NCBI RefSeq assembly: GCF_014202225.1 | Contig: NZ_JACHGE010000007.1 | Span: 172,292 to 236,291 of the forward strand | Reading direction: 5' to 3' | From: Algibacter amylolyticus | Lineage (GTDB): Bacteria; Bacteroidota; Bacteroidia; Flavobacteriales; Flavobacteriaceae | Length of the DNA stretch: 64,000 nucleotides | Shown here: piece by piece, positions 48,187 to 55,800 of the stretch | Position numbering within the stretch: the first letter of the stretch is position 1 | Layout: every line of letters begins with the position of its first letter | Program-made: the position numbers and the translations under genes | Notes under the pieces: model-generated | The model's database searches: none | What the model saw: the letters and a program-made list of their open reading frames with translations, nothing else | Told to the model about the DNA's origin: nothing

Positions 48187-48759
48187 ATGAAAATTTACAC
48201 AAAAACAGGCGATAAAGGTACTACTGCATTATTTGGAGGAACACGTGTACCAAAACACCATATTAGAATTGATAGTTACGGAACCGTTGATGAACTAAAC
48301 TCACATTTAGGTTTAATTCGCGATCAAGATATTAACCCTAATTACAAAGATTTACTTATTATAATTCAAGATAGACTTTTTACGGTTGGCGCTATTTTAG
48401 CAACCGACCCCGAAAAAGCTATTTTAAAAAACGGCAAGGAGCGCCTTAATATTGAAAAAATTTCGAGTGAAGATATTGAGCGCTTAGAACGGGAAATGGA
48501 TGCCATGAACGATGACTTACCACCCATGACGCATTTTGTTTTACCTGGCGGACACCAAACCGTGTCATTCTGTCACATTGCGCGTTGTGTGTGCCGTAGA
48601 GCCGAACGTTTAGCATCGGCACTTAACGAGTTGGAACCTTTTGAGGCTAATGCGCTGACTTATTTAAACCGTCTTTCTGACTATCTTTTTGTATTGGCAC
48701 GAAAGTTGTCGTTTGACTTACAAGCAAATGAAATTAAGTGGATTCCTGAGAAGCGTTGA
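48187..48759 (+). CDS. Cob(I)yrinic acid a,c-diamide adenosyltransferase, PduO type
   Basis: Transfers adenosyl from ATP to cobalamin to make coenzyme B12. The 190 residues carry the PduO-type ATP-binding start KIYTKTGDKGTTALFGGTRV and the helix motif IARCVCRRAERL, with DRLFTVGA-type and LNRLSDYLFVLAR segments, all normal for the family. It is a single gene; no cobalamin-dependent enzyme lies near. The 366 bp behind it contain a GC-rich repeat. Confidence 0.93.
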   Translation: MKIYTKTGDKGTTALFGGTRVPKHHIRIDSYGTVDELNSHLGLIRDQDINPNYKDLLIIIQDRLFTVGAILATDPEKAILKNGKERLNIEKISSEDIERLEREMDAMNDDLPPMTHFVLPGGHQTVSFCHIARCVCRRAERLASALNELEPFEANALTYLNRLSDYLFVLARKLSFDLQANEIKWIPEKR

Positions 48760-49010
48760 AGTTAGAAGTTAGAAATTGAAAATAGCAGGTATTAAAAAAC
48801 TGCTTACTGATGACTGACAACTGCAGACTTACCCGCGTTAGGGATTGCAGTGGATAGCCCACAGCCCGACGAAGGAGGTGCGAGGACTTGTAACGGAAAG
48901 CCCGACCGTAGCGTTTCCTGCGAGGTTTTAAAAACCTTGTAGGTATGAAGCGAAGGGAACGCCCAACTTCTCGATACATCCCGAAAAAAAATCGGAATAC
49001 TCGAAGTGAC
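48758..49010. repeat. GC-rich intergenic repeat-like element
   Basis: Between the adenosyltransferase and DUF2795 genes lies a stretch much richer in G and C than its surroundings (about 48831-48975), preceded by short GTTAGAA repeats. It contains a 15-bp palindrome at 48923-48937 (AGGTTTT A AAAACCT). Only a shadow minus-strand ORF covers it. The composition and wording resemble dispersed intergenic repeats that I associate with flavobacterial genomes; copy number cannot be tested here. Confidence 0.5.
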
Positions 49011-49121
49011 ACCAAAATATCATTTGCTAAAAACATTATTAACCCGCAAAAATAATTGCAAGGGTTTAGAGTACAAAAAGATACGTTCTTATAATTAATG
49101 ATTAAATAATTCATTTTTTTC

Positions 49122-49151
49122 TTGTGTGTTTAAACTAAAAAATTATTTTTG
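49122..49151 (+). promoter_or_regulatory. Promoter of the DUF2795 gene
   Basis: TTG at 49122-49124 and TATTTTTG at 49144-49151 with 19 bp between them match the Bacteroidota promoter. It places transcription start near 49158 and therefore shows that the translation start is ATG 49174, not 49126. Confidence 0.65.
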
Positions 49152-49173
49152 CAAAAAATTAAACACAAAAGAA

Positions 49174-49395
49174 ATGTATTGGACATTAGAATTAGCATCT
49201 TATTTAAGTGATGCACCTTGGCCAGCAACAAAGGACGAATTGATAGATTACGCTATTAGAACGGGCGCCCCTTTAGAGGTTGTTGAAAATTTACAGTCTA
49301 TTGAGGACGAAGGCGACTCTTATGACTCTATAGAAGAAATCTGGTCTGACTACCCTACCGATGAGGATTACCTCTGGAATGAAGATGAATATTAA
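49174..49395 (+). CDS. DUF2795 domain small acidic protein
   Basis: A 73-residue, strongly acidic soluble protein. MYWTLELASYLSDAPWPATK and ELIDYAIRTGAPLEVVENLQ match the DUF2795 fold, and the last 25 residues are mostly Asp, Glu, Tyr and Trp. Function of the family is not known to me. Start fixed by the promoter at 49122-49151. A terminator follows, and secA comes next in the same direction. Confidence 0.85.
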   Translation: MYWTLELASYLSDAPWPATKDELIDYAIRTGAPLEVVENLQSIEDEGDSYDSIEEIWSDYPTDEDYLWNEDEY

Positions 49396-49416
49396 ATAAA
49401 GTATTGCATTATAGAT

Positions 49417-49447
49417 AAAAAAGTCTCGAATTGAGGCTTTTTTTTTG
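49417..49447 (+). terminator. Rho-independent terminator after the DUF2795 gene
   Basis: Stem AGTCTC / GAGGCT (one G.T pair) around loop GAATT, with A-run before and eight or more T after. Confidence 0.75.
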
Positions 49448-49457
49448 TTCTAAAATG

Positions 49458-49465
49458 TATCTTTG
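49458..49465 (+). promoter_or_regulatory. -7 promoter element of secA
   Basis: TATCTTTG, an exact TAnnTTTG, 77 bp before the secA ATG. The -33 region overlaps the upstream terminator and no good TTTG at 19 bp is present. Confidence 0.5.
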
Positions 49466-49470
49466 AATAG

Positions 49471-49519
49471 CCTTTTAAAAGGCATAATAAAAACGAACTT
49501 AAACCTAGGACAGTCCTAG
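49471..49519 (+). promoter_or_regulatory. Two palindromes in the secA leader
   Basis: CCTTTTAAAAGG (49471-49482) is a perfect 12-bp palindrome, and CTAGGACAGTCCTAG (49505-49519) is a 15-bp palindrome with a single unpaired centre. Both lie between the -7 element and the secA ATG, in the likely leader RNA or operator region. Function unknown. Confidence 0.4.
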
Positions 49520-49542
49520 ATAAAACATATAAAATTACACAA

Positions 49543-52500
49543 ATGAGTTTTTTAAATTCGGTATTAAAAATTTTTGTTGGCGATAAAGCCAAACAAGATG
49601 TAAAGGCAACATCGCCATTGGTTAATAAAATTAAATCTTTTGAAGCCGCATTAGAGGCTTTAAGTCATGATGAATTAAGGGCTAAAACCTTTGAGTTTAA
49701 GGCAAAAATTGCCGAGGCTAATGCCGATATTGACAAGCAAATTGCAGATTTAACCCTGGAAGCCGACAATACCGAAGATATTGATGCTCGTGAAGATATT
49801 TATGAGAAAATTGACCTGTTAAGGGATGATGCTTATAAAATTACCGAAGGTGTTTTAAACGATATTTTACCAGAAGCTTTTGCTGTAGTTAAGGAAACTG
49901 CAAAGCGTTTTACAAACAATACTTCTATTACTGTTACGGCTACCGAGTTTGACAGAACTATATCTGGAGCGAAAGATAATGTTGTTTTAGATGGCGATAA
50001 AGCTATTTGGGCAAACTCTTGGGATGCGGCTGGAAAACCTATTACTTGGGACATGATACATTACGATGTACAGTTAATTGGTGGTATTGCTATGCACCAA
50101 GGTAAAATTGCCGAAATGCAAACAGGTGAAGGTAAAACTTTAGTGGCTACGCTACCGGTTTACTTAAATGCTTTAGCTGGTAAAGGTGTGCATTTAGTAA
50201 CGGTAAATGATTACTTAGCAAAACGTGATAGCGCGTGGATGGCTCCTATTTTTGAGTTTCATGGGATGAGTATTGATTGTATTGATTACCACCAACCAAA
50301 CTCTGATGCCAGAAGAAAAGCCTACAATGCCGATATTACTTATGGTACGAATAACGAATTTGGTTTTGATTACCTACGTGATAATATGGCGCACTCGCCA
50401 GACGATTTAGTACAACGTCCGCACCACTACGCTATTGTAGATGAGGTGGATTCTGTATTGGTAGATGATGCACGTACACCGTTAATTATCTCTGGTCCTA
50501 TCCCTAAAGGCGATCGCCATGAGTTTACAGAATTAAAACCAAAGGTAGACGATATTGTATCGGTACAACGTAAATATTTAACTGGTGTTTTGGCCGAAGC
50601 TAAAAAACTAATTAACGATGGCGATACTAAAGAAGGTGGTTTTAAACTGTTGCAAGTGTATCGTGGTATTCCTAAAAATAAAGCGCTTATTAAGTTTTTA
50701 TCTGAAGAAGGTGTTAAACAACTTTTACAGAAAACCGAGAACTTTTATATGCAAGATAACAACCGCGAAATGCCAAAGATTGACGCGGATTTATACTACG
50801 TAATTGAAGAAAAAAATAATCAAGTTGAATTAACCGATAAGGGTGTTGATTATATTTCTGGAAAAGATAATCCAGATTTCTTCATCTTGCCAGAAATTGG
50901 TATTGAGGTTGCTAAAATTGAAGAGAAAGGACTTCCTGTTGAAGAAGAAGCTAACCTGAAAGAAGAATTATTTAAAGAGTTTGGTGTTAAGTCTGAGCGT
51001 ATCCATACGCTTAACCAATTACTAAAAGCCTATGCTTTATTTGAAAAAGACACACAATATGTGGTAATGGATAATAAAGTGATGATTGTTGATGAGCAAA
51101 CAGGTCGTATTATGGATGGTCGTCGTTATTCTGATGGATTACACCAAGCTATTGAAGCTAAAGAGAATGTAAAGATTGAAGATGCTACACAAACATTTGC
51201 TACAGTAACCTTACAAAACTACTTTAGAATGTACCGCAAACTAGCAGGTATGACAGGTACAGCATTAACAGAGGCTGGCGAGTTTTGGGAAATCTATAAA
51301 CTAGATGTTTTAGAAACACCAACCAACCGCCCTATTGCTCGTGATGATAAAGAGGATTTAGTTTTTAAAACAAAACGTGAAAAATACAATGCGGTTATTG
51401 ATGAAGTAACAAAATTATCGCAAGCTGGAAGACCAGTATTAATTGGTACCACATCGGTTGAGATTTCTGAGTTATTGGGTAAAATGCTAAGCATTCGTAA
51501 AATACCGCACAATGTATTAAATGCGAAACAACACAAACGCGAAGCCGATATTGTTGCCGAAGCAGGAAATGCAGGACAGGTAACCATTGCAACCAATATG
51601 GCTGGTCGTGGAACAGATATTAAACTATCTGAAGAAGTAAAAAAAGCAGGTGGTTTGGCCATTGTAGGTACAGAGCGCCATGATTCCCGTCGTGTGGATA
51701 GACAGTTACGAGGTCGTGCTGGTCGTCAAGGAGATCCAGGAAGCTCTCAATTTTATGTATCGCTAGAAGACAACTTAATGCGTTTATTTGGATCGGAGCG
51801 TATTGCGAAAATGATGGATAAAATGGGCTTAAAAGAAGGCGAAGTGATTCAGCATTCTATGATTTCAAAATCTATTGAGCGTGCACAGAAAAAGGTTGAA
51901 GAAAACCAATTTGGGGTTAGAAAGCGATTATTAGAATATGATGATGTTATGAACGCGCAGCGTGAAGTTGTTTACAAGCGTCGTTATAATGCCTTAAATG
52001 GAGAGCGTTTACGTGTAGATTTAGCAAATATGATTTTCGATACTTCGGAGGGCATTGCCGAAACTAATAAAGGTGCTAACGATTTTAAAAATTTCGAGTT
52101 TGAATTGATTCGTTATTTCTCTATGAGTTCGCCAATTACTGAAGCAGAATTTGGTAAACTTTCTGCTCAAGACATTACATCTAAAATATACAAAGCCGCT
52201 TTTACGCATTACAGAGAAAAAATGGCTAGAAATGCAGAACTTGCTTTTCCGGTTATTAAAAATGTATATGAAACTCAAGCCGATAAATTTAAACGTATTG
52301 TTGTACCATTTACAGATGGTGTAAAAAGTTTAAGTGTAGTTACCGATCTTGAAAAAGCCTACGAAACTAACGGTAAACAATTAATTACCGATTTTGAAAA
52401 GAACATTACACTGGCCATAATTGATGATGCTTGGAAAACACATTTACGTAAAATGGACGAGTTAAAGCAATCGGTACAGTTAGCAGTACACGAGCAAAAA

Positions 52501-52896
52501 GACCCGCTTTTAATTTACAAATTTGAAGCTTTCGAGTTGTTTAAAGCTATGATTGACCAAGTGAATAAAGATGTTATTTCATTTTTATTTAAAGGTGAAT
52601 TACCTCAAGAAACACAAGATACTATTCAAGAAGCTCGTGCAAGAAAGCAAGAAAAGCTTAACATAGAAAAGGAAGAAATCCCTAATCTAGATGAGCGTTC
52701 TGCACAAAACAGAGCTGCCGGAAACACACAACGCCAGCAAGAAGTTGTTGAAACTGTTGTTCGTGATAAGCCAAAAATTGGCCGTAATGATCGTGTTACT
52801 ATAAAACATGTAATTAATGGTGAAAACAAAACTTTAAAATACAAACAAGCCGAACCTTTATTAGCTAAAGGCGAATGGGTTTTGGTTGAGGAATAA
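49543..52896 (+). CDS. secA: Preprotein translocase ATPase SecA
   Basis: Motor of the Sec pathway. In 1117 residues the motifs are MQTGEGKTLVATLP (192-205, Walker A 194-199), VDEVDSVLVDDARTPL (DEVD 300-303), TNMAGRGTDIKL and RQLRGRAGRQGDPGSS. It is longer than the approximately 900-residue enterobacterial protein; the extra length lies in the nucleotide-binding and helical regions (for example around residues 60-100 and 340-440). The C-terminus ends ..KQAEPLLAKGEWVLVEE and lacks the usual cysteine zinc motif, as in other Bacteroidota. Single gene with its own promoter and a terminator behind. Confidence 0.97.
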   Translation: MSFLNSVLKIFVGDKAKQDVKATSPLVNKIKSFEAALEALSHDELRAKTFEFKAKIAEANADIDKQIADLTLEADNTEDIDAREDIYEKIDLLRDDAYKITEGVLNDILPEAFAVVKETAKRFTNNTSITVTATEFDRTISGAKDNVVLDGDKAIWANSWDAAGKPITWDMIHYDVQLIGGIAMHQGKIAEMQTGEGKTLVATLPVYLNALAGKGVHLVTVNDYLAKRDSAWMAPIFEFHGMSIDCIDYHQPNSDARRKAYNADITYGTNNEFGFDYLRDNMAHSPDDLVQRPHHYAIVDEVDSVLVDDARTPLIISGPIPKGDRHEFTELKPKVDDIVSVQRKYLTGVLAEAKKLINDGDTKEGGFKLLQVYRGIPKNKALIKFLSEEGVKQLLQKTENFYMQDNNREMPKIDADLYYVIEEKNNQVELTDKGVDYISGKDNPDFFILPEIGIEVAKIEEKGLPVEEEANLKEELFKEFGVKSERIHTLNQLLKAYALFEKDTQYVVMDNKVMIVDEQTGRIMDGRRYSDGLHQAIEAKENVKIEDATQTFATVTLQNYFRMYRKLAGMTGTALTEAGEFWEIYKLDVLETPTNRPIARDDKEDLVFKTKREKYNAVIDEVTKLSQAGRPVLIGTTSVEISELLGKMLSIRKIPHNVLNAKQHKREADIVAEAGNAGQVTIATNMAGRGTDIKLSEEVKKAGGLAIVGTERHDSRRVDRQLRGRAGRQGDPGSSQFYVSLEDNLMRLFGSERIAKMMDKMGLKEGEVIQHSMISKSIERAQKKVEENQFGVRKRLLEYDDVMNAQREVVYKRRYNALNGERLRVDLANMIFDTSEGIAETNKGANDFKNFEFELIRYFSMSSPITEAEFGKLSAQDITSKIYKAAFTHYREKMARNAELAFPVIKNVYETQADKFKRIVVPFTDGVKSLSVVTDLEKAYETNGKQLITDFEKNITLAIIDDAWKTHLRKMDELKQSVQLAVHEQKDPLLIYKFEAFELFKAMIDQVNKDVISFLFKGELPQETQDTIQEARARKQEKLNIEKEEIPNLDERSAQNRAAGNTQRQQEVVETVVRDKPKIGRNDRVTIKHVINGENKTLKYKQAEPLLAKGEWVLVEE

Positions 52897-52999
52897 ACAC
52901 CTCTTCTAAAATTTAAAAAAAAGGTAACTCTATTTTAAATACTTATATATAATTTAAAATAACAACACTTCTAATTTATATTGAAGGTTACTTAGTACT

Positions 53000-53041
53000 A
53001 AAAGGACAAAATCAATTTATATGATTTTGTCCTTTTGTGTT
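53000..53041 (+). terminator. Rho-independent terminator after secA
   Basis: A 15-bp perfect stem (53000-53014 with 53022-53036), loop ATTTATA, then GTGTTTTTT. The rest of the 296-bp gap 52897-53192 shows no gene. Confidence 0.85.
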
Positions 53042-53192
53042 TTTTAGCATTTGGTAATATCTTGATAGTTTGAATTTAATACTATTCTAATTTTTAAAAT
53101 TAAGACATCACTCCCACTCTGCCTGTAAAACATTCCGTATTTCTAAGAAATCGATTAAAAATATGCACTTGCAAAATTAGAAAAAACAAGAA

Positions 53193-53555
53193 CTATTTTT
53201 TTATATTCAAAGGCCGCCTTACTACTAAAATTTCATCGTTAGAAAACTCCATCCAAGCAAAATCATAAACATAATGGTAAGTTTTCCCCTGGTTATTAAT
53301 ATTTTGATGTGTGTGGTATTTAAATCTAAATTTCTTTTTCTCAAGTACCACACGTTCTATTTTGCATTGCGCTTTTTTTTTGCCCAAAATTTCCAAAAGT
53401 ATGCTTCTATTTCTATGTAAAATAGTGTCCAGTTCTTTTACAACTAATGCTGTAGCTTTTCTTAAGTTAACATGGTAATAGTTTTTACATTTAATTGAAC
53501 AAAATAACTTATCACTTCTTCCTAATACCCGCTTACTACATATTTTACATTTCAT
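53193..53555 (-). CDS. Small zinc-ribbon protein of unknown function
   Basis: A 120-residue basic protein. The N-terminus has C3, C6, C19 and C23 (CKIC and CSIKC), a probable zinc site; the middle is helical with RKATALVVKELDTILHRN, and the C-terminal half is beta-rich and aromatic. I recognise no family. It is divergent from the integrase gene with 160 bp between them, so both may be controlled from that gap. It might be a regulator or an accessory protein of the recombinase, but only position supports this. Confidence 0.7.
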   Translation of the reverse strand: MKCKICSKRVLGRSDKLFCSIKCKNYYHVNLRKATALVVKELDTILHRNRSILLEILGKKKAQCKIERVVLEKKKFRFKYHTHQNINNQGKTYHYVYDFAWMEFSNDEILVVRRPLNIKK

Positions 53556-53634
53556 ATACTATTTTCATGAAATTAGACAACATTTAACCTTATCACTCTG
53601 ATTCTAAACATCATACAATTATTCGTTTCTAACG

Positions 53635-53654
53635 GTTAATATACGTTTATTAAC
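53635..53654. promoter_or_regulatory. Inverted repeat upstream of the integrase, candidate operator
   Basis: GTTAATA, six bases, TATTAAC (perfect 7-bp arms). It lies 62 bp before the integrase ATG and 80 bp before the divergent zinc-ribbon gene. The dyad symmetry suits a dimeric regulator. SOS control by LexA is known for several intI genes, but I cannot show that this is a LexA box. Confidence 0.4.
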
Positions 53655-53715
53655 AATTAACAGCCAATATAAGTATGTTTTTTTACTATGTTTATTACTC
53701 AAAAGCCATCATGTA

Positions 53716-54822
53716 ATGCAATCAATAATTTATCAACCACTAAAAGGTGCTAAACGGATTAAAATACATATACCTTATCAATCATTGGATTTAAGGGAAG
53801 CCATAAAAAAATTAAATGGGAGTTTTTGGCACCCCAATCAGAAATTATGGTCTGTAATAAATACGACGGAAAATTTTGATCAACTAAAGGCCATATGTAA
53901 AGGGAATTATAAAATTGAAAAAACCGTTACCTCTACTCCTATTCCCTCTGTTCCTTTAAACAGCAATGCCATTGATGCTCTTTATAGCTTAGAAAAGGCT
54001 TTAGTTTTAAAACAATACAGTCGTTCTAGCGTCCAGGTTTATAAAAAAATGTTTAGTGTGTTTCTAAGTAAGTTTATGCAACGAAACCTTAGTGAGATTA
54101 CTAAAGACGAAATAGAAGGCTTTGTTTATGAACTTATTACTAAAAATAAAATTAGCGAAAGTTATCAAAATCAATTAATCAATGCCATAAAATGTTATTA
54201 TGAACATGCTCTGAAAATGCCAAGGGAATATTATGATATACAAAGGCCAAAAAAAACCCTAAATATACCAAACGTATTAAGTAAAGACGAGGTTCTTAAA
54301 ATTATACAGAATCCAAAAAATTTAAAACATCGAGCTATACTACATACTATATACAGTTCTGGTTTGCGCATTTCTGAGCTTATAAATTTACGCATTGTAG
54401 ATATTCATTCTAACGAGGGCTATCTGTTTATAAAAGATAGTAAAGGAAAAAAAGATAGAAAAACCATTTTATCTGAACATTTAGTATTATTACTTCGCGA
54501 TTATTACCAAAAATACAAACCTTCGTATTGGTTATTTGAAGGTCAGTCTGGTGATCAATATAGTGCTGCAAGTATTCGGGCCATTTTTAGAAAATCTGTA
54601 AAAGAGACAGATTCAAACCCATGGGCAACTGTACATACTTTGAGACATTCTTTTGCGACACATTGTATTGAAAATAATGTAAGCATGAGACATTTACAGA
54701 ATATGTTGGGACATAATTCTCCTAAAACAACAGAAATTTACACAAAAACTATAGAAATTAATAACAAAACGATAACTAGTCCTTTGGATTCATTGTTGAA
54801 AAATAGTACATTGCACCTATAA
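53716..54822 (+). CDS. Tyrosine recombinase of an integron-like system (atypical IntI)
   Basis: The candidate recombinase of the downstream cassette array. Of 368 residues, about 1-70 are an extension (IPYQ near 19-22, FWHPNQKLWSV near 38-47) that recalls the HARP-like part found in many Bacteroidota integrases; about 85-175 are the SAM-like core-binding domain; 186-345 are catalytic. The active-site set is complete: R218 (SSGLRISEL), K243 (SKGKKDR), H307 and R310 (HTLRHSFATH), H333 (LGHNS) and Y342 (IYTKT). The end TSPLDSL (355-360) recalls the IntI tail. The roughly 20-residue insertion before HxxR seen in IntI is absent. It is transcribed toward the array, unlike class 1 intI, and ends 44 bp before the first cassette. 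Confidence 0.85.
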   Translation: MQSIIYQPLKGAKRIKIHIPYQSLDLREAIKKLNGSFWHPNQKLWSVINTTENFDQLKAICKGNYKIEKTVTSTPIPSVPLNSNAIDALYSLEKALVLKQYSRSSVQVYKKMFSVFLSKFMQRNLSEITKDEIEGFVYELITKNKISESYQNQLINAIKCYYEHALKMPREYYDIQRPKKTLNIPNVLSKDEVLKIIQNPKNLKHRAILHTIYSSGLRISELINLRIVDIHSNEGYLFIKDSKGKKDRKTILSEHLVLLLRDYYQKYKPSYWLFEGQSGDQYSAASIRAIFRKSVKETDSNPWATVHTLRHSFATHCIENNVSMRHLQNMLGHNSPKTTEIYTKTIEINNKTITSPLDSLLKNSTLHL

Positions 54823-54876
54823 ACGATATAACTGTAATTTACTTAATTGATTATGGTTATATAAGTGTTGTACACC
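54823..54876 (+). other. attI-like recombination site (integrase-array junction)
   Basis: The sequence just before the first cassette. GTTG starts at 54867, and the first cassette begins at 54868 with TTGTACACC, the exact complement of the bases before its attC (GGTGTACAAC, 55631-55640). By integron rules the crossover is between G54867 and T54868. Unlike attC it has no long palindrome. Full extent of attI is not determined. Confidence 0.65.
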
Positions 54877-54878
54877 AT

Positions 54879-55238
54879 TTGAGAAACATCAAACTAAATA
54901 AAGAACATATCGAATCCCAAAAGTCAATTTGCACTAAATATAACTCTGTTTTTAATCCAACTAATGAGCAGTTATTTATTGGAATAGCAACGGATTTGAA
55001 ACTTGAACCTATTAATGGTTTACGTCATCCTGAACACGGAACAATGAATGGATGGTATATTTGGAGCGGAGAATGGTCTGATTCTGATGATTTTTTCAAA
55101 CCTATTCACGCTGAACACCTAATCGAAAAAAAACCTGAAATACTAAAATATTTAAGTCTTGATATTGGATTTAGATTTCAGATAGATAGCAAAGGTTACG
55201 AAGATGTTTGGTTTGACGAAAAACTAAAAAACATCTAA
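54879..55238 (+). CDS. Imm33-like small protein (cassette 1, first gene)
   Basis: A 119-residue acidic soluble protein starting with TTG. INGLRHPEHGTMNGWYIWSG, FFKPIHAEHL, then FQIDSKGYEDVWFDEKL resembles a family that I remember as Imm33-like immunity proteins; I am only moderately sure. Such proteins often neutralise a polymorphic toxin. It starts 12 bp inside the cassette and the next gene follows after 5 bp. No toxin gene accompanies it, as expected of an orphan immunity gene in a mobile array. Confidence 0.6.
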   Translation: MRNIKLNKEHIESQKSICTKYNSVFNPTNEQLFIGIATDLKLEPINGLRHPEHGTMNGWYIWSGEWSDSDDFFKPIHAEHLIEKKPEILKYLSLDIGFRFQIDSKGYEDVWFDEKLKNI

Positions 55239-55243
55239 CAATT

Positions 55244-55624
55244 ATGAGTTGGGACATTGTACTTTTTAATTCAAAACAAAAAATAGCATTGGTTGCTGAA
55301 TTGGACGAAAACCAACTCGAACCGACTGATTTTAGCGGAATTTTGGAAAGCTCATTCGACCAAATAAAAAAAGATGATAATCATAGAGAAATAATCGGAA
55401 CAAATTTTACAATTGAGTTTTATAGAGACAAAGAACATTCAAGCAATTTTATGCTTCAATTATATGGAGAAAATGGACTTTATGAATTAATTGAATTGGC
55501 TAAAAAACATAATTGGCAGATTTACGATTCTGGAATTGACGGAATGATTGACTTGGAGAATCCCGAAAAGAACGGATTTGAAAATCATAGAAAATATGTG
55601 GAACAAATACACAATCGGAAATAA
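55244..55624 (+). CDS. Hypothetical protein (cassette 1, second gene)
   Basis: A 126-residue acidic protein starting MSWDIVLFNSKQKI, a start I have seen in many Bacteroidota hypothetical proteins. No domain can be named. It has a beta-rich first half and FMLQLYGENGLYELIELAKK as a likely amphipathic helix. It follows the Imm33-like gene by 5 bp, so they form a two-gene cassette, probably co-transcribed. An immunity role is possible from the partner only. Confidence 0.7.
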   Translation: MSWDIVLFNSKQKIALVAELDENQLEPTDFSGILESSFDQIKKDDNHREIIGTNFTIEFYRDKEHSSNFMLQLYGENGLYELIELAKKHNWQIYDSGIDGMIDLENPEKNGFENHRKYVEQIHNRK

Positions 55625-55633
55625 AAAAACGGT

Positions 55634-55766
55634 GTACAACACCGTGTATAATTAATTGCTAGGTCACTACCGACTTACGAACATTCCTGCGGAATATTCT
55701 ATCTGTGATTTATTTGCTAAATTAGTTGCTTAACCACGCAACTAACCATACACAACAACGTTAGCT
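55634..55766 (+). repeat. attC-like site 1 (ends cassette 1)
   Basis: R''-like GTACAAC (55634-55640) to R'-like GTTAGCT (55760-55766), 133 bp. Outer arms GTGTATAATTAATTGC and GCAACTAACCATACAC pair; the central hairpin at 55679-55699 is GAACATTCC TGC GGAATATTC with one mismatch. Confidence 0.85.
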
Positions 55767-55800
55767 GTAATTTACCACGAAACTCAAAATCAACGAATTA

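Noticed and set aside
48734..49114. Minus-strand ORF of 126 codons
   Set aside because: It spans the GC-rich repeat and shows no family; low-complexity composition indicates a chance frame.
49126..49173. Start of the DUF2795 gene at 49126
   Set aside because: This falls within the promoter; family homology begins at ATG 49174.
53716..54822. Housekeeping XerC or XerD
   Set aside because: An N-terminal extension is present, and the gene sits 44 bp before the array with the first cassette edge just behind it; this suits a dedicated recombinase, though the catalytic domain is Xer-like.
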